Assembly (NCBI GenBank): GCA_024231375.1
Contig: JAAEQP010000957.1
Location: 1 to 7,758, forward strand
DNA from: a bacterium
GTDB lineage: Bacteria > Hydrogenedentota > Hydrogenedentia > Hydrogenedentiales > SLHB01
Direction of reading: 5' to 3'
DNA: 7,758 bases
Shown piece by piece: positions 1 through 5,666 of the stretch. The notes under the pieces are model-generated. The model made no database searches. It was not told where the DNA came from and was given only the letters and a program-made list of their open reading frames with translations. The stretch's first letter is position 1, and every line of letters starts with the position of its first letter. The translations under genes were made by a program, and so were the position numbers.

Positions 1-9
1 ACGCCGGGA

Positions 10-49
10 CTGACCCCAGCGAGCGTAGCGAGACGGGTCTGTCCCTGGC
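10..49. repeat. Intergenic repeat, copy 1 (imperfect palindrome)
   Basis: This 40-bp unit matches 98-137 at 37 of 40 positions, and weaker similarity continues about 19 bp further right in both copies. Copy 1 sits in an inverted repeat: GGGACTGACCC at 6-16 pairs with GGGTCTGTCCC at 35-45 with one central mismatch, around an 18-nt loop rich in GCGAGCG/AGCGAG. This looks like a REP-like dispersed palindrome. It could also act as a terminator for a gene off the left edge, but no T tract follows. Confidence 0.6.
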
Positions 50-97
50 CTTTTCGCGGGTTTCGCGCGGTGAGGTGGTACTTCTTCAACAGCCCCG

Positions 98-137
98 CTG
101 ACCCCAGCGAGCGAAGCGAGACGGGACTGTCCCAGGC
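98..137. repeat. Intergenic repeat, copy 2
   Basis: This is the second copy of the 40-bp unit, 88 bp after the first and in direct orientation. The three differences from copy 1 are all T/A changes. Its left palindrome arm is degenerate, but the right end carries its own short inverted repeat, GGGAC-T-GTCCC (123-133). Retention of the core with loss of the outer fold suggests a decaying tandem copy of a dispersed element. Confidence 0.6.
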
Positions 138-243
138 ATTTCCCGTGGCTTCGCCCAGAAGCTCCGCTGTCCTCGCTTCCGCATTCACCCGCTTCGCATT
201 GAACCCGCGGCCGCCCGCCCTTTTGCTGACCGATTCCTCCACG

Positions 244-252
244 TGCTAGGAT
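244..252 (+). promoter_or_regulatory. Possible extended -10 promoter for the kinase operon
   Basis: TGC-TAGGAT matches an extended -10 (TGn plus a 4-of-6 hexamer). The upstream TTGCTG at 223-228 is a poor -35 at 18-bp spacing. Transcription from here would give a leader of roughly 110 nt before the ATG at 370. The match is weak and no better candidate was found. Confidence 0.25.
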
Positions 253-369
253 TCAAACGGTTCCCGCGCCGCGGCAGAACGAACTTCCACGGCCGGACGG
301 GGTTATAGCACATACCACTCGCGCGTCCGGTGGCGCGCAGACGTATACCACGTCCTCGCACAAGGTGTT

Positions 370-2739
370 ATGGAAAACGAGGCAGGCCAGCAGGACAAGT
401 TGATCGGGCAGACGCTCGGCAACTTCCAGATCGTCATGCCGCTCGGCAAGGGCGGCATGGGCCGCGTGTACCTTGCGACCGACCACACTCTCGACCGGCA
501 AGTGGCCCTCAAGGTCATGCTCCGCAGACTCTCCGAGGACGACTCTCTCGTGCGCCGCTTCAACCGCGAAGCCAAAGCCGCCGCGCAACTCAACCATCCC
601 AACATCGTCCAGGTCTATGCCGTTGGCGTGCAGGGCGGCATGCCCTACATCGCCATGGAATACGTCCAGGGGCTCACCTTGGACGAACTCCTGCGCCGCC
701 AAGGCCGCTTCGACTGGCATCAGGCCCTCGAGATCGCCGGGCAGGTTGCGGCCGCCCTCGCCTGTGCCCATGCCAAGGGCGTCATCCACCGCGACATTAA
801 ACCCAGCAACATTCTCCTCGCCCGCGACCGCCGCGTGCGCGTCGCCGATTTCGGACTCGCCAAACTCCAAACCGCCGAGTCGCAACTGACCTCTGAAGGT
901 ATCTTTCTCGGTACGCCCCAATACATGTCGCCCGAGCAATGCGGCACCGGCGAAATCGTGCCCGCCAGCGACCTCTTCTCCCTGGGCGTCGTGTTGTACG
1001 AGATGATTTCGGGCAAGCGTCCGTTCCAGGGGGACACCCCAGCGCACCTCGTGAAGAGCATCACCCTCGACGCCGCGCTTCCGTTGGCGGACCTCTCACC
1101 CGAGACCCCACCGCCCGTGAGCGACATGGTCATGCAGCTATTGTCCAAAGCGCCCGTATCGCGGTTCCCTTCCGGCGCCGAGTTGATTCATGAGATCGGC
1201 CGTGTCGAATCGGAGGCGGCCCTAGACACGCCCACCATGCGGCTGGCGCCCGGCGATGCCGATGCCCCCACCGAATCCTGGACATCGCCCGTGCCACCAA
1301 GTCCGGCGTCTCCCGCCAGTCCGGCGCCCGGACCGACATCCTCGGCGTCACGCTGGTTCACTTGGCGCAACGCGGCCATCGCCCTTGCCGTCATCGCGGC
1401 CCTCGTCGTCGCACGAGCCGTTGTCCAGCGCGCCCGAAACGGCAGGGCGGGCCGGACACCCGCCGTCAACACCCGCGACGCGCGGCCCGTTGCGGAGGTT
1501 CCTGCCACGCACGACCAGAACCAGCCGAAAGAACCGATCGCGCAGGAAGGCGTGTCTGTCGTGCCGTACACCGAAGCGGGCACCGGCCTGCGTCTGATTT
1601 CGTGGCTCGATGGACCCGAGTGCGTGCTCGCCCACGCCATCGACGGTGTCCGCGACGGCGTTCGCGACCGCGACCGTGATCGCGCCCGCGGCCGCAACCT
1701 CTTCGTGACCATCAACCCCATCGCCCAGCAATGGCGCACAGTGGGCGGATCGCTATTGCCCCCGGCTCCCGACAACACGGCTGCCGCCCTGCGTCCCAAG
1801 TTCTATGCGCCCCAGGTGACGCCCGGGAGCGCTATGCACGATGCGGTCGCCGTGCTTCGCCCCATGCGCGGTGGCGGACCCCGTAGTGTCCATCAGGAGC
1901 TTGCAGTTCAACGGTACGATGCCCTCGACCAAGACCCGCGCATCGTCTTCAAGGCCGACCCCATGGGGATGCATACGAACGATGCCGACTACTTCCCCGG
2001 CGCCTGCCACGGCGTCGCATTTCACCCCGACGGCAAACGCATCTGTCTGGTTCTGAGCCGCGGCAAGAGGCGTCCCGGAGTCCGCTCCATGCCCTCCATG
2101 TTCCTCGCGGAACGCGGACTCGAAGGGGAAGGTCTCGGAAAGATCGGGCCCGCCCTGACGCCCGGTATCTCCGGGGTGCGCAACGTCCATTACTCGCCTG
2201 ACGGCGGCTACATCGCCTATGAACGCATGCGCACCGGCGGCGAGGAACTGTGGCTGATACCGTCCGGCCAAGGTACGCCCGACGAAGGCGTGCGCGTTGC
2301 CACGGCTCCGTCGAGCTTCGCCGCGGTTGCCTTCAACCCCACCCAGTCCGCCGTTCTGGTCGCCCTGCGCGACAAGAACGCCGTAGAGCCTGAACTCGTC
2401 CTGCTCGGCATGTCGGGGGACGGCGTGAAGCGGCGCGCCTTCGGGAAGGGTCATATCAGCGCCCATCCATGGGAGCCCACCGGTACGTATTTCGCCGCCA
2501 GTTCCCTGGACGATGACGGGAGGTTGTGCGTCTGGGCCCACAAGGCCGACGGACAAGGGGACACCGTCCTCCTTGCCCAGTTCCCCGAAGGACGTGCCGC
2601 CGTCAAGTCGGCCCGCGGGCTGTCAGGTCCCGTCGTCTCGCGCGACGGTCGCTGGGTGGCCGTCGACATCCCCGGCGATCCACCCAAACTCGCCTTCATC
2701 GACCTATACGCCCACCCGCAAACCGCAAACCTGCGTTGA
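370..2739 (+). CDS. Membrane Ser/Thr protein kinase with C-terminal WD40/TolB-like propeller
   Basis: A 789-residue Hanks-type kinase that should phosphorylate Ser/Thr on target proteins. Seen: glycine loop LGKGGMGRVY (25-34), catalytic Lys48, helix-C Glu67, HRDIKPSN (140-147), DFG (160-162), GTPQYMSPEQ (181-190), Asp201 and Arg265, so all key residues are present and the kinase is probably active. A Pro/Ala/Ser linker (about 293-327) leads to one membrane helix (about 334-353). The remaining 430 residues carry PD40/WD40-like blade motifs: AFHPDG (550-555), YSPDG (608-612), AFNP (654-657), WEPTG (701-705) and SRDG (757-760). Inferred topology is a cytoplasmic kinase with an outward-facing propeller sensor. 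An Arg/Asp-rich tract at 428-442 is odd inside a propeller. Start: the ATG lies 18 residues before the kinase fold, with AAGG at 362-365. It is probably co-transcribed with the next gene. Its ligand and targets are unknown. Confidence 0.96.
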   Translation: MENEAGQQDKLIGQTLGNFQIVMPLGKGGMGRVYLATDHTLDRQVALKVMLRRLSEDDSLVRRFNREAKAAAQLNHPNIVQVYAVGVQGGMPYIAMEYVQGLTLDELLRRQGRFDWHQALEIAGQVAAALACAHAKGVIHRDIKPSNILLARDRRVRVADFGLAKLQTAESQLTSEGIFLGTPQYMSPEQCGTGEIVPASDLFSLGVVLYEMISGKRPFQGDTPAHLVKSITLDAALPLADLSPETPPPVSDMVMQLLSKAPVSRFPSGAELIHEIGRVESEAALDTPTMRLAPGDADAPTESWTSPVPPSPASPASPAPGPTSSASRWFTWRNAAIALAVIAALVVARAVVQRARNGRAGRTPAVNTRDARPVAEVPATHDQNQPKEPIAQEGVSVVPYTEAGTGLRLISWLDGPECVLAHAIDGVRDGVRDRDRDRARGRNLFVTINPIAQQWRTVGGSLLPPAPDNTAAALRPKFYAPQVTPGSAMHDAVAVLRPMRGGGPRSVHQELAVQRYDALDQDPRIVFKADPMGMHTNDADYFPGACHGVAFHPDGKRICLVLSRGKRRPGVRSMPSMFLAERGLEGEGLGKIGPALTPGISGVRNVHYSPDGGYIAYERMRTGGEELWLIPSGQGTPDEGVRVATAPSSFAAVAFNPTQSAVLVALRDKNAVEPELVLLGMSGDGVKRRAFGKGHISAHPWEPTGTYFAASSLDDDGRLCVWAHKADGQGDTVLLAQFPEGRAAVKSARGLSGPVVSRDGRWVAVDIPGDPPKLAFIDLYAHPQTANLR

Positions 2740-2751
2740 GCGATCGGTCCC

Positions 2752-3003
2752 ATGCCCAAACCCACAACACATCGCCTGCGTGATGAACTGATCGTCTTCG
2801 GATGGGTGGTCGTCGCCGAGGCCCTGCTGCTGGCCATCCCCTTCGGCAGCTACTTCCTCGACACGGTGCTGGGCATCAACCTCCTCAACGGCCACTGGTT
2901 CACCACCTGGTTCCTGCTCCGCCTGCCCTACATCCCCATGGCCATCATCGCCCTCTGGTACGCCATCCGCCTCACCTGGATCGTCATGCCGCCCGAAGAG
3001 TAG
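2752..3003 (+). CDS. Small two-helix membrane protein of unknown function
   Basis: An 83-residue protein I do not recognise. It has a short basic N-terminus, a hydrophobic helix at about 13-36, a loop with NLLNGHW (43-49), a second hydrophobic segment at about 50-78 interrupted by RLPYIP (57-62), and an acidic tail PPEE. It is rich in Trp and aromatic residues. Both ends probably face the cytoplasm by the positive-inside rule. It starts 12 nt after the kinase stop codon with no clear Shine-Dalgarno sequence, which suggests translational coupling and a role near the kinase in the membrane; that role is inference. Codon use resembles its neighbour, and the opposite-strand frames here look like shadows. 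Confidence 0.8.
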   Translation: MPKPTTHRLRDELIVFGWVVVAEALLLAIPFGSYFLDTVLGINLLNGHWFTTWFLLRLPYIPMAIIALWYAIRLTWIVMPPEE

Positions 3004-3011
3004 GCGTCTTA

Positions 3012-3065
3012 CCCCCTCGCCCAACGGCTTGCCAGCCGTGGCTGGGAGAGGGTTGGGGTGAGGGG
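3012..3065. repeat. Palindromic intergenic repeat between convergent genes
   Basis: Left arm CCCCTCGCCCAAC (3013-3025) is nearly complementary to right arm GTTGGGGTGAGGGG (3052-3065), differing by one mismatch and one gap. An inner stem pairs CCAGCC (3032-3037) with GGCTGG (3040-3045). Read on the minus strand the right arm is CCCCTCACCCCAAC, a sequence type that recurs in intergenic palindromes of many bacteria. Its place between two stop codons suggests transcript-end or 3'-end protection, as for REP elements. Confidence 0.65.
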
Positions 3066-3069
3066 CTCG

Positions 3070-3085
3070 CCCGCCGCATGGCGGG
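3070..3085. terminator. Possible bidirectional transcript-end hairpin
   Basis: CCCGCC (3070-3075) and GGCGGG (3080-3085) form a perfect 6-bp stem with a GCAT loop in the gap between convergent genes. The plus side is followed by TCTTGCG rather than a true T tract, so an intrinsic terminator is only a possibility. Together with the larger palindrome just to the left it probably marks the end of both transcripts. Confidence 0.35.
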
Positions 3086-3147
3086 TCTTGCGATCCTTAT
3101 CTCGCGTCCGGCCCCGCGACTCGCGATTCCTCAGAAGTAGCCGTTCC

Positions 3148-4590
3148 TCATCCCGCCCACTTCGGACGCTTGCCATAGTAGGGATACGTGTCGAACGCTT
3201 CGCCGCCGCCCACCACACGCGGGTCACCCGTCTCGCGCAAGTACGCTTCCAACCTCGCCCAGAGCTTCTTTCGCGCGCGTTCGTAACCCGGTTCCGCGGC
3301 CACGTTGTGCAGTTGCTCCGGGTCCAACGCCAGATCGTACAACTCCTCGGCGGGCCGTTTCGCCGTCGCCAGATCGAAATACCGCCGCACCTCCGGGTCG
3401 TCCCTGTGCGCCACCATCCATGTCTTCGTCGGCGAATTGCCATCAATGTCGCCATAGACCGGCGGGTTGCACGCAGGCCATCGGTCCGGTTCGAAATTGC
3501 GGATGTACAGATAATCTGACGTCCGGATGCCCCGGCTGGGATACGAGACCCCCTTCATGTCGCCGTCGTCCCCCAGATTCGTGTGGCGTTCCTTCCCGAA
3601 GAACGCGCAGTCGCGATTCTTCTCCACGCGGCCCTGCTTGCCCGACAGCAACCCTTTGAGCAGGCTCCGGCCCGTCATGGCCTCCGGCACGTCCTCCCCG
3701 GCCGCCTCCAGCAGCGTGGGGGCGAAGTCCGGGAACCCCACGAAATCGTCTATCACGCGGTCGCCGGACACCGCGTTCCCCCAGCGTATCGCCAACGGCA
3801 TATGCACCCCGTAATCGTAGATGTTGGCCTTCGCACGCGGGAACGGCATCCCGTTGTCGCTCGTCATCACGATCAGCGTGTCGTCCAGTAGGCCGCGTTC
3901 TTCGAGAAGCGCCACCATTTCGCCCACTTCCCGGTCGAAGCGCTCGATTTCAACCATGTAGTCGAGAATGTCTTCACGAATCTCCTGCGCATCCGGCAGA
4001 AATGGCGGCACATTCACCGCCACGGGATCCTTGCCCGACTTCACGCCAGAACCACGCTCATACGGCCGATGCGGGTCCACGCTGCCGAACCAGAAACAGA
4101 ACGGCCCATCTTCGGGCGCTTCATCGAGAAAGGTCTGGAAGTTCTTGAACCGCGGCCCCGCGGGATTGCGCGTCCGGTCGCTTGGTTCCAGTTTGCCCGG
4201 TCCCCAACCCTTGCGCGTCGCGCCCACGAAATACCCCGCCTTCTCAAGCAGATCGGGATACACATCGATGGACGCCGGCAGCGAACTCCACAGACTCGCG
4301 CCCTCGCGCAACCGCCAGAAATCCTGACCCGACAGCGTCGCCCCTCGCGACGGCGTACACGACGGCGACGAACAGAACGCGTTTGAATACAAGACCCCTT
4401 CGCGCGCCAACCGGTCGAACACCGGCGTCCGAACCACCGGGTCGCCCCCGATACTCGTATGCACCCACGACTGGTCATCCGCAATCGCGAACAGAATGTT
4501 CGGACGCCCCTCAGGCCGCTCGGGCGCCGCATGCGCGCACCCGCCCAACGCCCCCGCCGCCAAACCCGCCAGAAACGCGCGTCTTCGCAT
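3148..4590 (-). CDS. Sulfatase, heparan N-sulfatase-like, probable Tat lipoprotein
   Basis: A 480-residue arylsulfatase-superfamily enzyme, expected to hydrolyse sulfate esters or N-sulfate on sulfated glycans. Seen: N-terminal metal ligands DD (38-39); active-site CTPSR (78-82), whose Cys78 must be converted to formylglycine by a maturase not present here; DPHRPY (172-177); and SDNG (244-247) followed by MPFPRAK and YDYGVHMP. That last block and overall length resemble the N-sulfoglucosamine sulfohydrolase branch, but the substrate is not proven. The N-terminus MRRRAFLAGLAAGALGGC has a twin-arginine RRxFL motif and a lipobox-like LGGC with Cys18, so I infer Tat export and a lipid anchor. I chose the start at 4590, not 4662, because GGGAGGAA sits just before it and the signal peptide begins there. 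It is divergent from hsp20 and convergent with the kinase operon. Confidence 0.95.
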   Translation of the reverse strand: MRRRAFLAGLAAGALGGCAHAAPERPEGRPNILFAIADDQSWVHTSIGGDPVVRTPVFDRLAREGVLYSNAFCSSPSCTPSRGATLSGQDFWRLREGASLWSSLPASIDVYPDLLEKAGYFVGATRKGWGPGKLEPSDRTRNPAGPRFKNFQTFLDEAPEDGPFCFWFGSVDPHRPYERGSGVKSGKDPVAVNVPPFLPDAQEIREDILDYMVEIERFDREVGEMVALLEERGLLDDTLIVMTSDNGMPFPRAKANIYDYGVHMPLAIRWGNAVSGDRVIDDFVGFPDFAPTLLEAAGEDVPEAMTGRSLLKGLLSGKQGRVEKNRDCAFFGKERHTNLGDDGDMKGVSYPSRGIRTSDYLYIRNFEPDRWPACNPPVYGDIDGNSPTKTWMVAHRDDPEVRRYFDLATAKRPAEELYDLALDPEQLHNVAAEPGYERARKKLWARLEAYLRETGDPRVVGGGEAFDTYPYYGKRPKWAG

Positions 4591-4592
4591 GA

Positions 4593-4600
4593 TTCCTCCC
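4593..4600 (-). promoter_or_regulatory. Ribosome binding site fixing the sulfatase start
   Basis: On the minus strand GGGAGGAA precedes ATG by 2 nt, with core GGAGG 4 nt from it. It supports translation from 4590 and makes the 24-residue extension from 4662 unlikely. Confidence 0.75.
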
Positions 4601-4644
4601 GTGTTGTGCCAACGCAATGAGGCCACCCCACGTTGCCCCCGCCG

Positions 4645-4653
4645 ATAATACCA
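4645..4653 (-). promoter_or_regulatory. Extended -10 promoter element for the sulfatase
   Basis: The minus strand reads TGG-TATTAT, an extended -10 (TGn) with a 5-of-6 Pribnow box. No good -35 stands at 16-18 bp; the nearest, CAGACA (4665-4670), is only 14 bp away. Predicted start is near 4638, giving a leader of about 48 nt. It also rules against the upstream ATG at 4662, which would lie before the transcript start. Confidence 0.45.
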
Positions 4654-4678
4654 CGTCCGCACGATGTCTGTTCCCCAA

Positions 4679-4717
4679 CGCTCCGAAACGAAGCAGCCGT
4701 CGTCCCGTTTCAGAGCG
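4679..4717. promoter_or_regulatory. 12-bp inverted repeat, candidate activator site
   Basis: CGCTCCGAAACG (4679-4690) is the reverse complement of CGTTTCAGAGCG (4706-4717) with one mismatch, around a 15-nt spacer. Its centre (4698) is about 130 bp before the predicted sigma-54 transcription start at 4828, within the usual range for an enhancer-binding activator. TTTCAGA recurs at 4721-4727 and TTCAGA at 4741-4746. It also lies just upstream of the divergent sulfatase promoter, so it could serve either gene. Function is inferred from position and symmetry. Confidence 0.45.
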
Positions 4718-4801
4718 CCATTTCAGACCAACGTGGCTCCTTCAGAATGCCCAAGCGTGCTAACCCGCCGCAGAACAAGCACTTAACAATCTCGCCGAAT
4801 G

Positions 4802-4817
4802 TGGCACACCGGTTGCT
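4802..4817 (+). promoter_or_regulatory. Sigma-54 (-24/-12) promoter for hsp20
   Basis: TGGCAC (4802-4807), five bases, then TTGCT (4813-4817) matches the RpoN consensus TGGCACG-N4-TTGCW at all specified positions except the G after TGGCAC. The GG (-24) and GC (-12) dinucleotides have the required 10-nt gap. The predicted start is about 4828, leaving a 62-nt leader before the ATG at 4890. Such promoters need an ATP-dependent enhancer-binding protein. Confidence 0.7.
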
Positions 4818-4849
4818 CTCCCCATGCCAGCAACATTGGAGCACAACCC

Positions 4850-4869
4850 ACCGGGGCAACGACCCCGGT
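4850..4869 (+). other. Hairpin in the hsp20 5' untranslated region
   Basis: ACCGGGG (4850-4856) and CCCCGGT (4863-4869) form a perfect 7-bp GC-rich stem with loop CAACGA. It ends 5 nt before the Shine-Dalgarno sequence without covering it. It could stabilise the message or influence ribosome access. Confidence 0.55.
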
Positions 4870-4874
4870 TCGGC

Positions 4875-4881
4875 AAGGAGG
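4875..4881 (+). promoter_or_regulatory. Strong ribosome binding site fixing the hsp20 start
   Basis: AAGGAGG, 8 nt before ATG at 4890, is a near-ideal Shine-Dalgarno sequence. It selects 4890 over the in-frame upstream ATG at 4824, which lies before the predicted transcript start. Confidence 0.85.
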
Positions 4882-4889
4882 CAAGGAAC

Positions 4890-5342
4890 ATGGCTTTGGT
4901 ACGATGCGGAAACCGACGGGCAGTCACCCCCTGGAGCGCGTTCACGGATATGGAACGCGAAATCAACCGGCTCTTTTCCGGCGCGATCCCTGGCAGCAAC
5001 CGCCCGGCACGAGCGTGGGCGCCCGCCGTCGACATCCGGGAAGACAAGGATGCGTATACCGTGGAAATGGATCTCCCCGGTATGAAACGCGAAGACATCG
5101 ACATCTCCGCGCAGGAAGACACCCTCACCATCAAGGGCGGCCGAAAGCGCGAGACCAGCGGCGACGAGGGATCATTGCACCGCACGGAACGCGCGAGCGG
5201 CGTGTTTGAACGCACCTTCAGCGTGCCCGGCGGCTTCCAGGTGGACAAAGTGTCGGCCGCCTACGAGAACGGCGTCCTCAGTGTGACGCTGCCCAAGCGC
5301 GAGGAGTCCAAACCCAAGCAGGTCGAGGTCCGCGTGCACTAG
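4890..5342 (+). CDS. Small heat-shock protein, Hsp20/alpha-crystallin family
   Basis: A 150-residue ATP-independent holdase chaperone that binds unfolding proteins in the cytoplasm and keeps them refoldable. Seen: a short variable N-terminus with the amphipathic segment WSAFTDMEREINRLF (15-29); an alpha-crystallin domain from about residue 44 with VDI (47-49), DLPGMKREDI (61-70), LTIKG (79-83), ERASGVFERTFSVP (100-113) and AYENGVLSVTLPK (124-136), the last matching the conserved A-x-x-x-NGVL signature; and a C-terminal VEVRV (145-149) resembling the IXI oligomerisation motif. Length is normal for bacterial class A proteins. The start at 4890 is chosen for its strong AAGGAGG. It is a single-gene unit behind a sigma-54-type promoter; I found no CIRCE operator. 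No histidine-kinase or chaperone partner gene is nearby. Confidence 0.97.
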   Translation: MALVRCGNRRAVTPWSAFTDMEREINRLFSGAIPGSNRPARAWAPAVDIREDKDAYTVEMDLPGMKREDIDISAQEDTLTIKGGRKRETSGDEGSLHRTERASGVFERTFSVPGGFQVDKVSAAYENGVLSVTLPKREESKPKQVEVRVH

Positions 5343-5507
5343 ACGCACCCGGTCCGAACCCTGGAATGAATACCAGACCCCCGGCGTTAGCAAGAGACAG
5401 CGACAGAGAACAGAGAGTGTGAAACCTCCTGTACGTGACAAGTTGATCCCCCAAGAGAGAGCGATGAGGCGGGTCCCCCACCCGCTCTTGCTCCCTCCCT
5501 ATGCCCC
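5343..5507 (+). other. Long hsp20 3' region, no gene seen
   Basis: These 165 nt between the hsp20 stop and its likely terminator hold no plausible gene; the GTG-initiated frame from 5419 is proline-rich and runs through the terminator. The stretch is locally purine-rich (5390-5420) and contains ACCTCCT (5424-5430), complementary to AGGAGG in the hsp20 ribosome binding site. A 6-bp hairpin, GCGGGT (5469-5474) with ACCCGC (5480-5485), is also present. It may be a long 3' UTR or include a small RNA. Confidence 0.5.
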
Positions 5508-5549
5508 ACCCCCGCGTGGTTCCCCCCACCACGCGGGGGTTCTATTTCT
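5508..5549 (+). terminator. Strong intrinsic terminator
   Basis: ACCCCCGCGTGGT (5508-5520) and ACCACGCGGGGGT (5528-5540) form a perfect 13-bp GC-rich stem with a 7-nt loop, followed by the T-rich TTCTATTTCT. It ends the hsp20 transcript, or any RNA from 5343-5507, and insulates the tetR promoter. Confidence 0.88.
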
Positions 5550-5609
5550 ACCCGCGATTCCCGGTCCCGGCGACCCCCTGCCTACCTTCACCAACTGTCA
5601 TAGTCCCCC

Positions 5610-5638
5610 TTGACAGAGAGAATCCCCCATTGTACAAT
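5610..5638 (+). promoter_or_regulatory. Sigma-70-type promoter for the TetR gene
   Basis: TTGACA (5610-5615) is a perfect -35, followed by an ideal 17-bp spacer and TACAAT (5633-5638), a 5-of-6 -10. The predicted start is near 5645, about 42 nt before the ATG. This is the clearest housekeeping promoter in the window. Confidence 0.85.
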
Positions 5639-5648
5639 ACCCATAATC

Positions 5649-5666
5649 AGTGAACAGCCGTTCACT
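5649..5666. promoter_or_regulatory. 18-bp palindromic TetR-type operator
   Basis: AGTGAAC (5649-5655) and GTTCACT (5660-5666) are perfect inverted arms around AGCC. The site lies from about +5 to +22 of the predicted start, where a bound dimer would block initiation or escape. Its size, symmetry and place directly before a TetR-family gene imply negative autoregulation. No second full copy was seen in this window. Confidence 0.75.

Larger units (their letters stand above)
1..369. other. Non-coding region upstream of the kinase gene
   Basis: No convincing coding sequence lies in this stretch. It contains two copies of an intergenic repeat (10-49 and 98-137). Closer to the kinase start it has a possible extended -10 element (244-252), a GC-rich 5-bp hairpin (GCGCG 321-325 with CGCGC 334-338) and two copies of ATACCAC (312-318 and 345-351). 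The long antisense frame overlapping 253-1047 is a high-GC shadow of the kinase gene. Confidence 0.7.

Noticed and set aside
253..2556. Two long antisense frames over the kinase gene (253-1047 and 1753-2556).
   Set aside because: They are high-GC shadows of the kinase reading frame without domain motifs or ribosome binding sites.
4591..4662. 24-residue N-terminal extension of the sulfatase from an ATG at 4662.
   Set aside because: It would bury the signal peptide, has no ribosome binding site, and starts upstream of the likely promoter's start site.
4755..4788. Possible CIRCE operator (GTGCTAA near AGCACTTAAC).
   Set aside because: The arms are in the wrong order for TTAGCACTC-N9-GAGTGCTAA and only five bases pair.
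4820..4827. Sigma-32-like -10 box CCCCATGC before hsp20.
   Set aside because: No CTTGAA-like -35 lies at suitable spacing, and the sigma-54 match is much stronger.
4813..4884. ROSE-like RNA thermometer for hsp20: TTGC-T-CTCC (4813-4821) could pair with GGAGGCAA (4877-4884), covering the ribosome binding site with one bulged base.
   Set aside because: TTGCT is better explained as the -12 box of the sigma-54 promoter. With a start near 4828 the upstream half would not be in the RNA. It would revive only if transcription starts before 4813.
5419..5613. A 64-codon GTG-initiated frame between hsp20 and tetR.
   Set aside because: It is proline-rich, lacks a ribosome binding site and runs straight through the 13-bp terminator stem.
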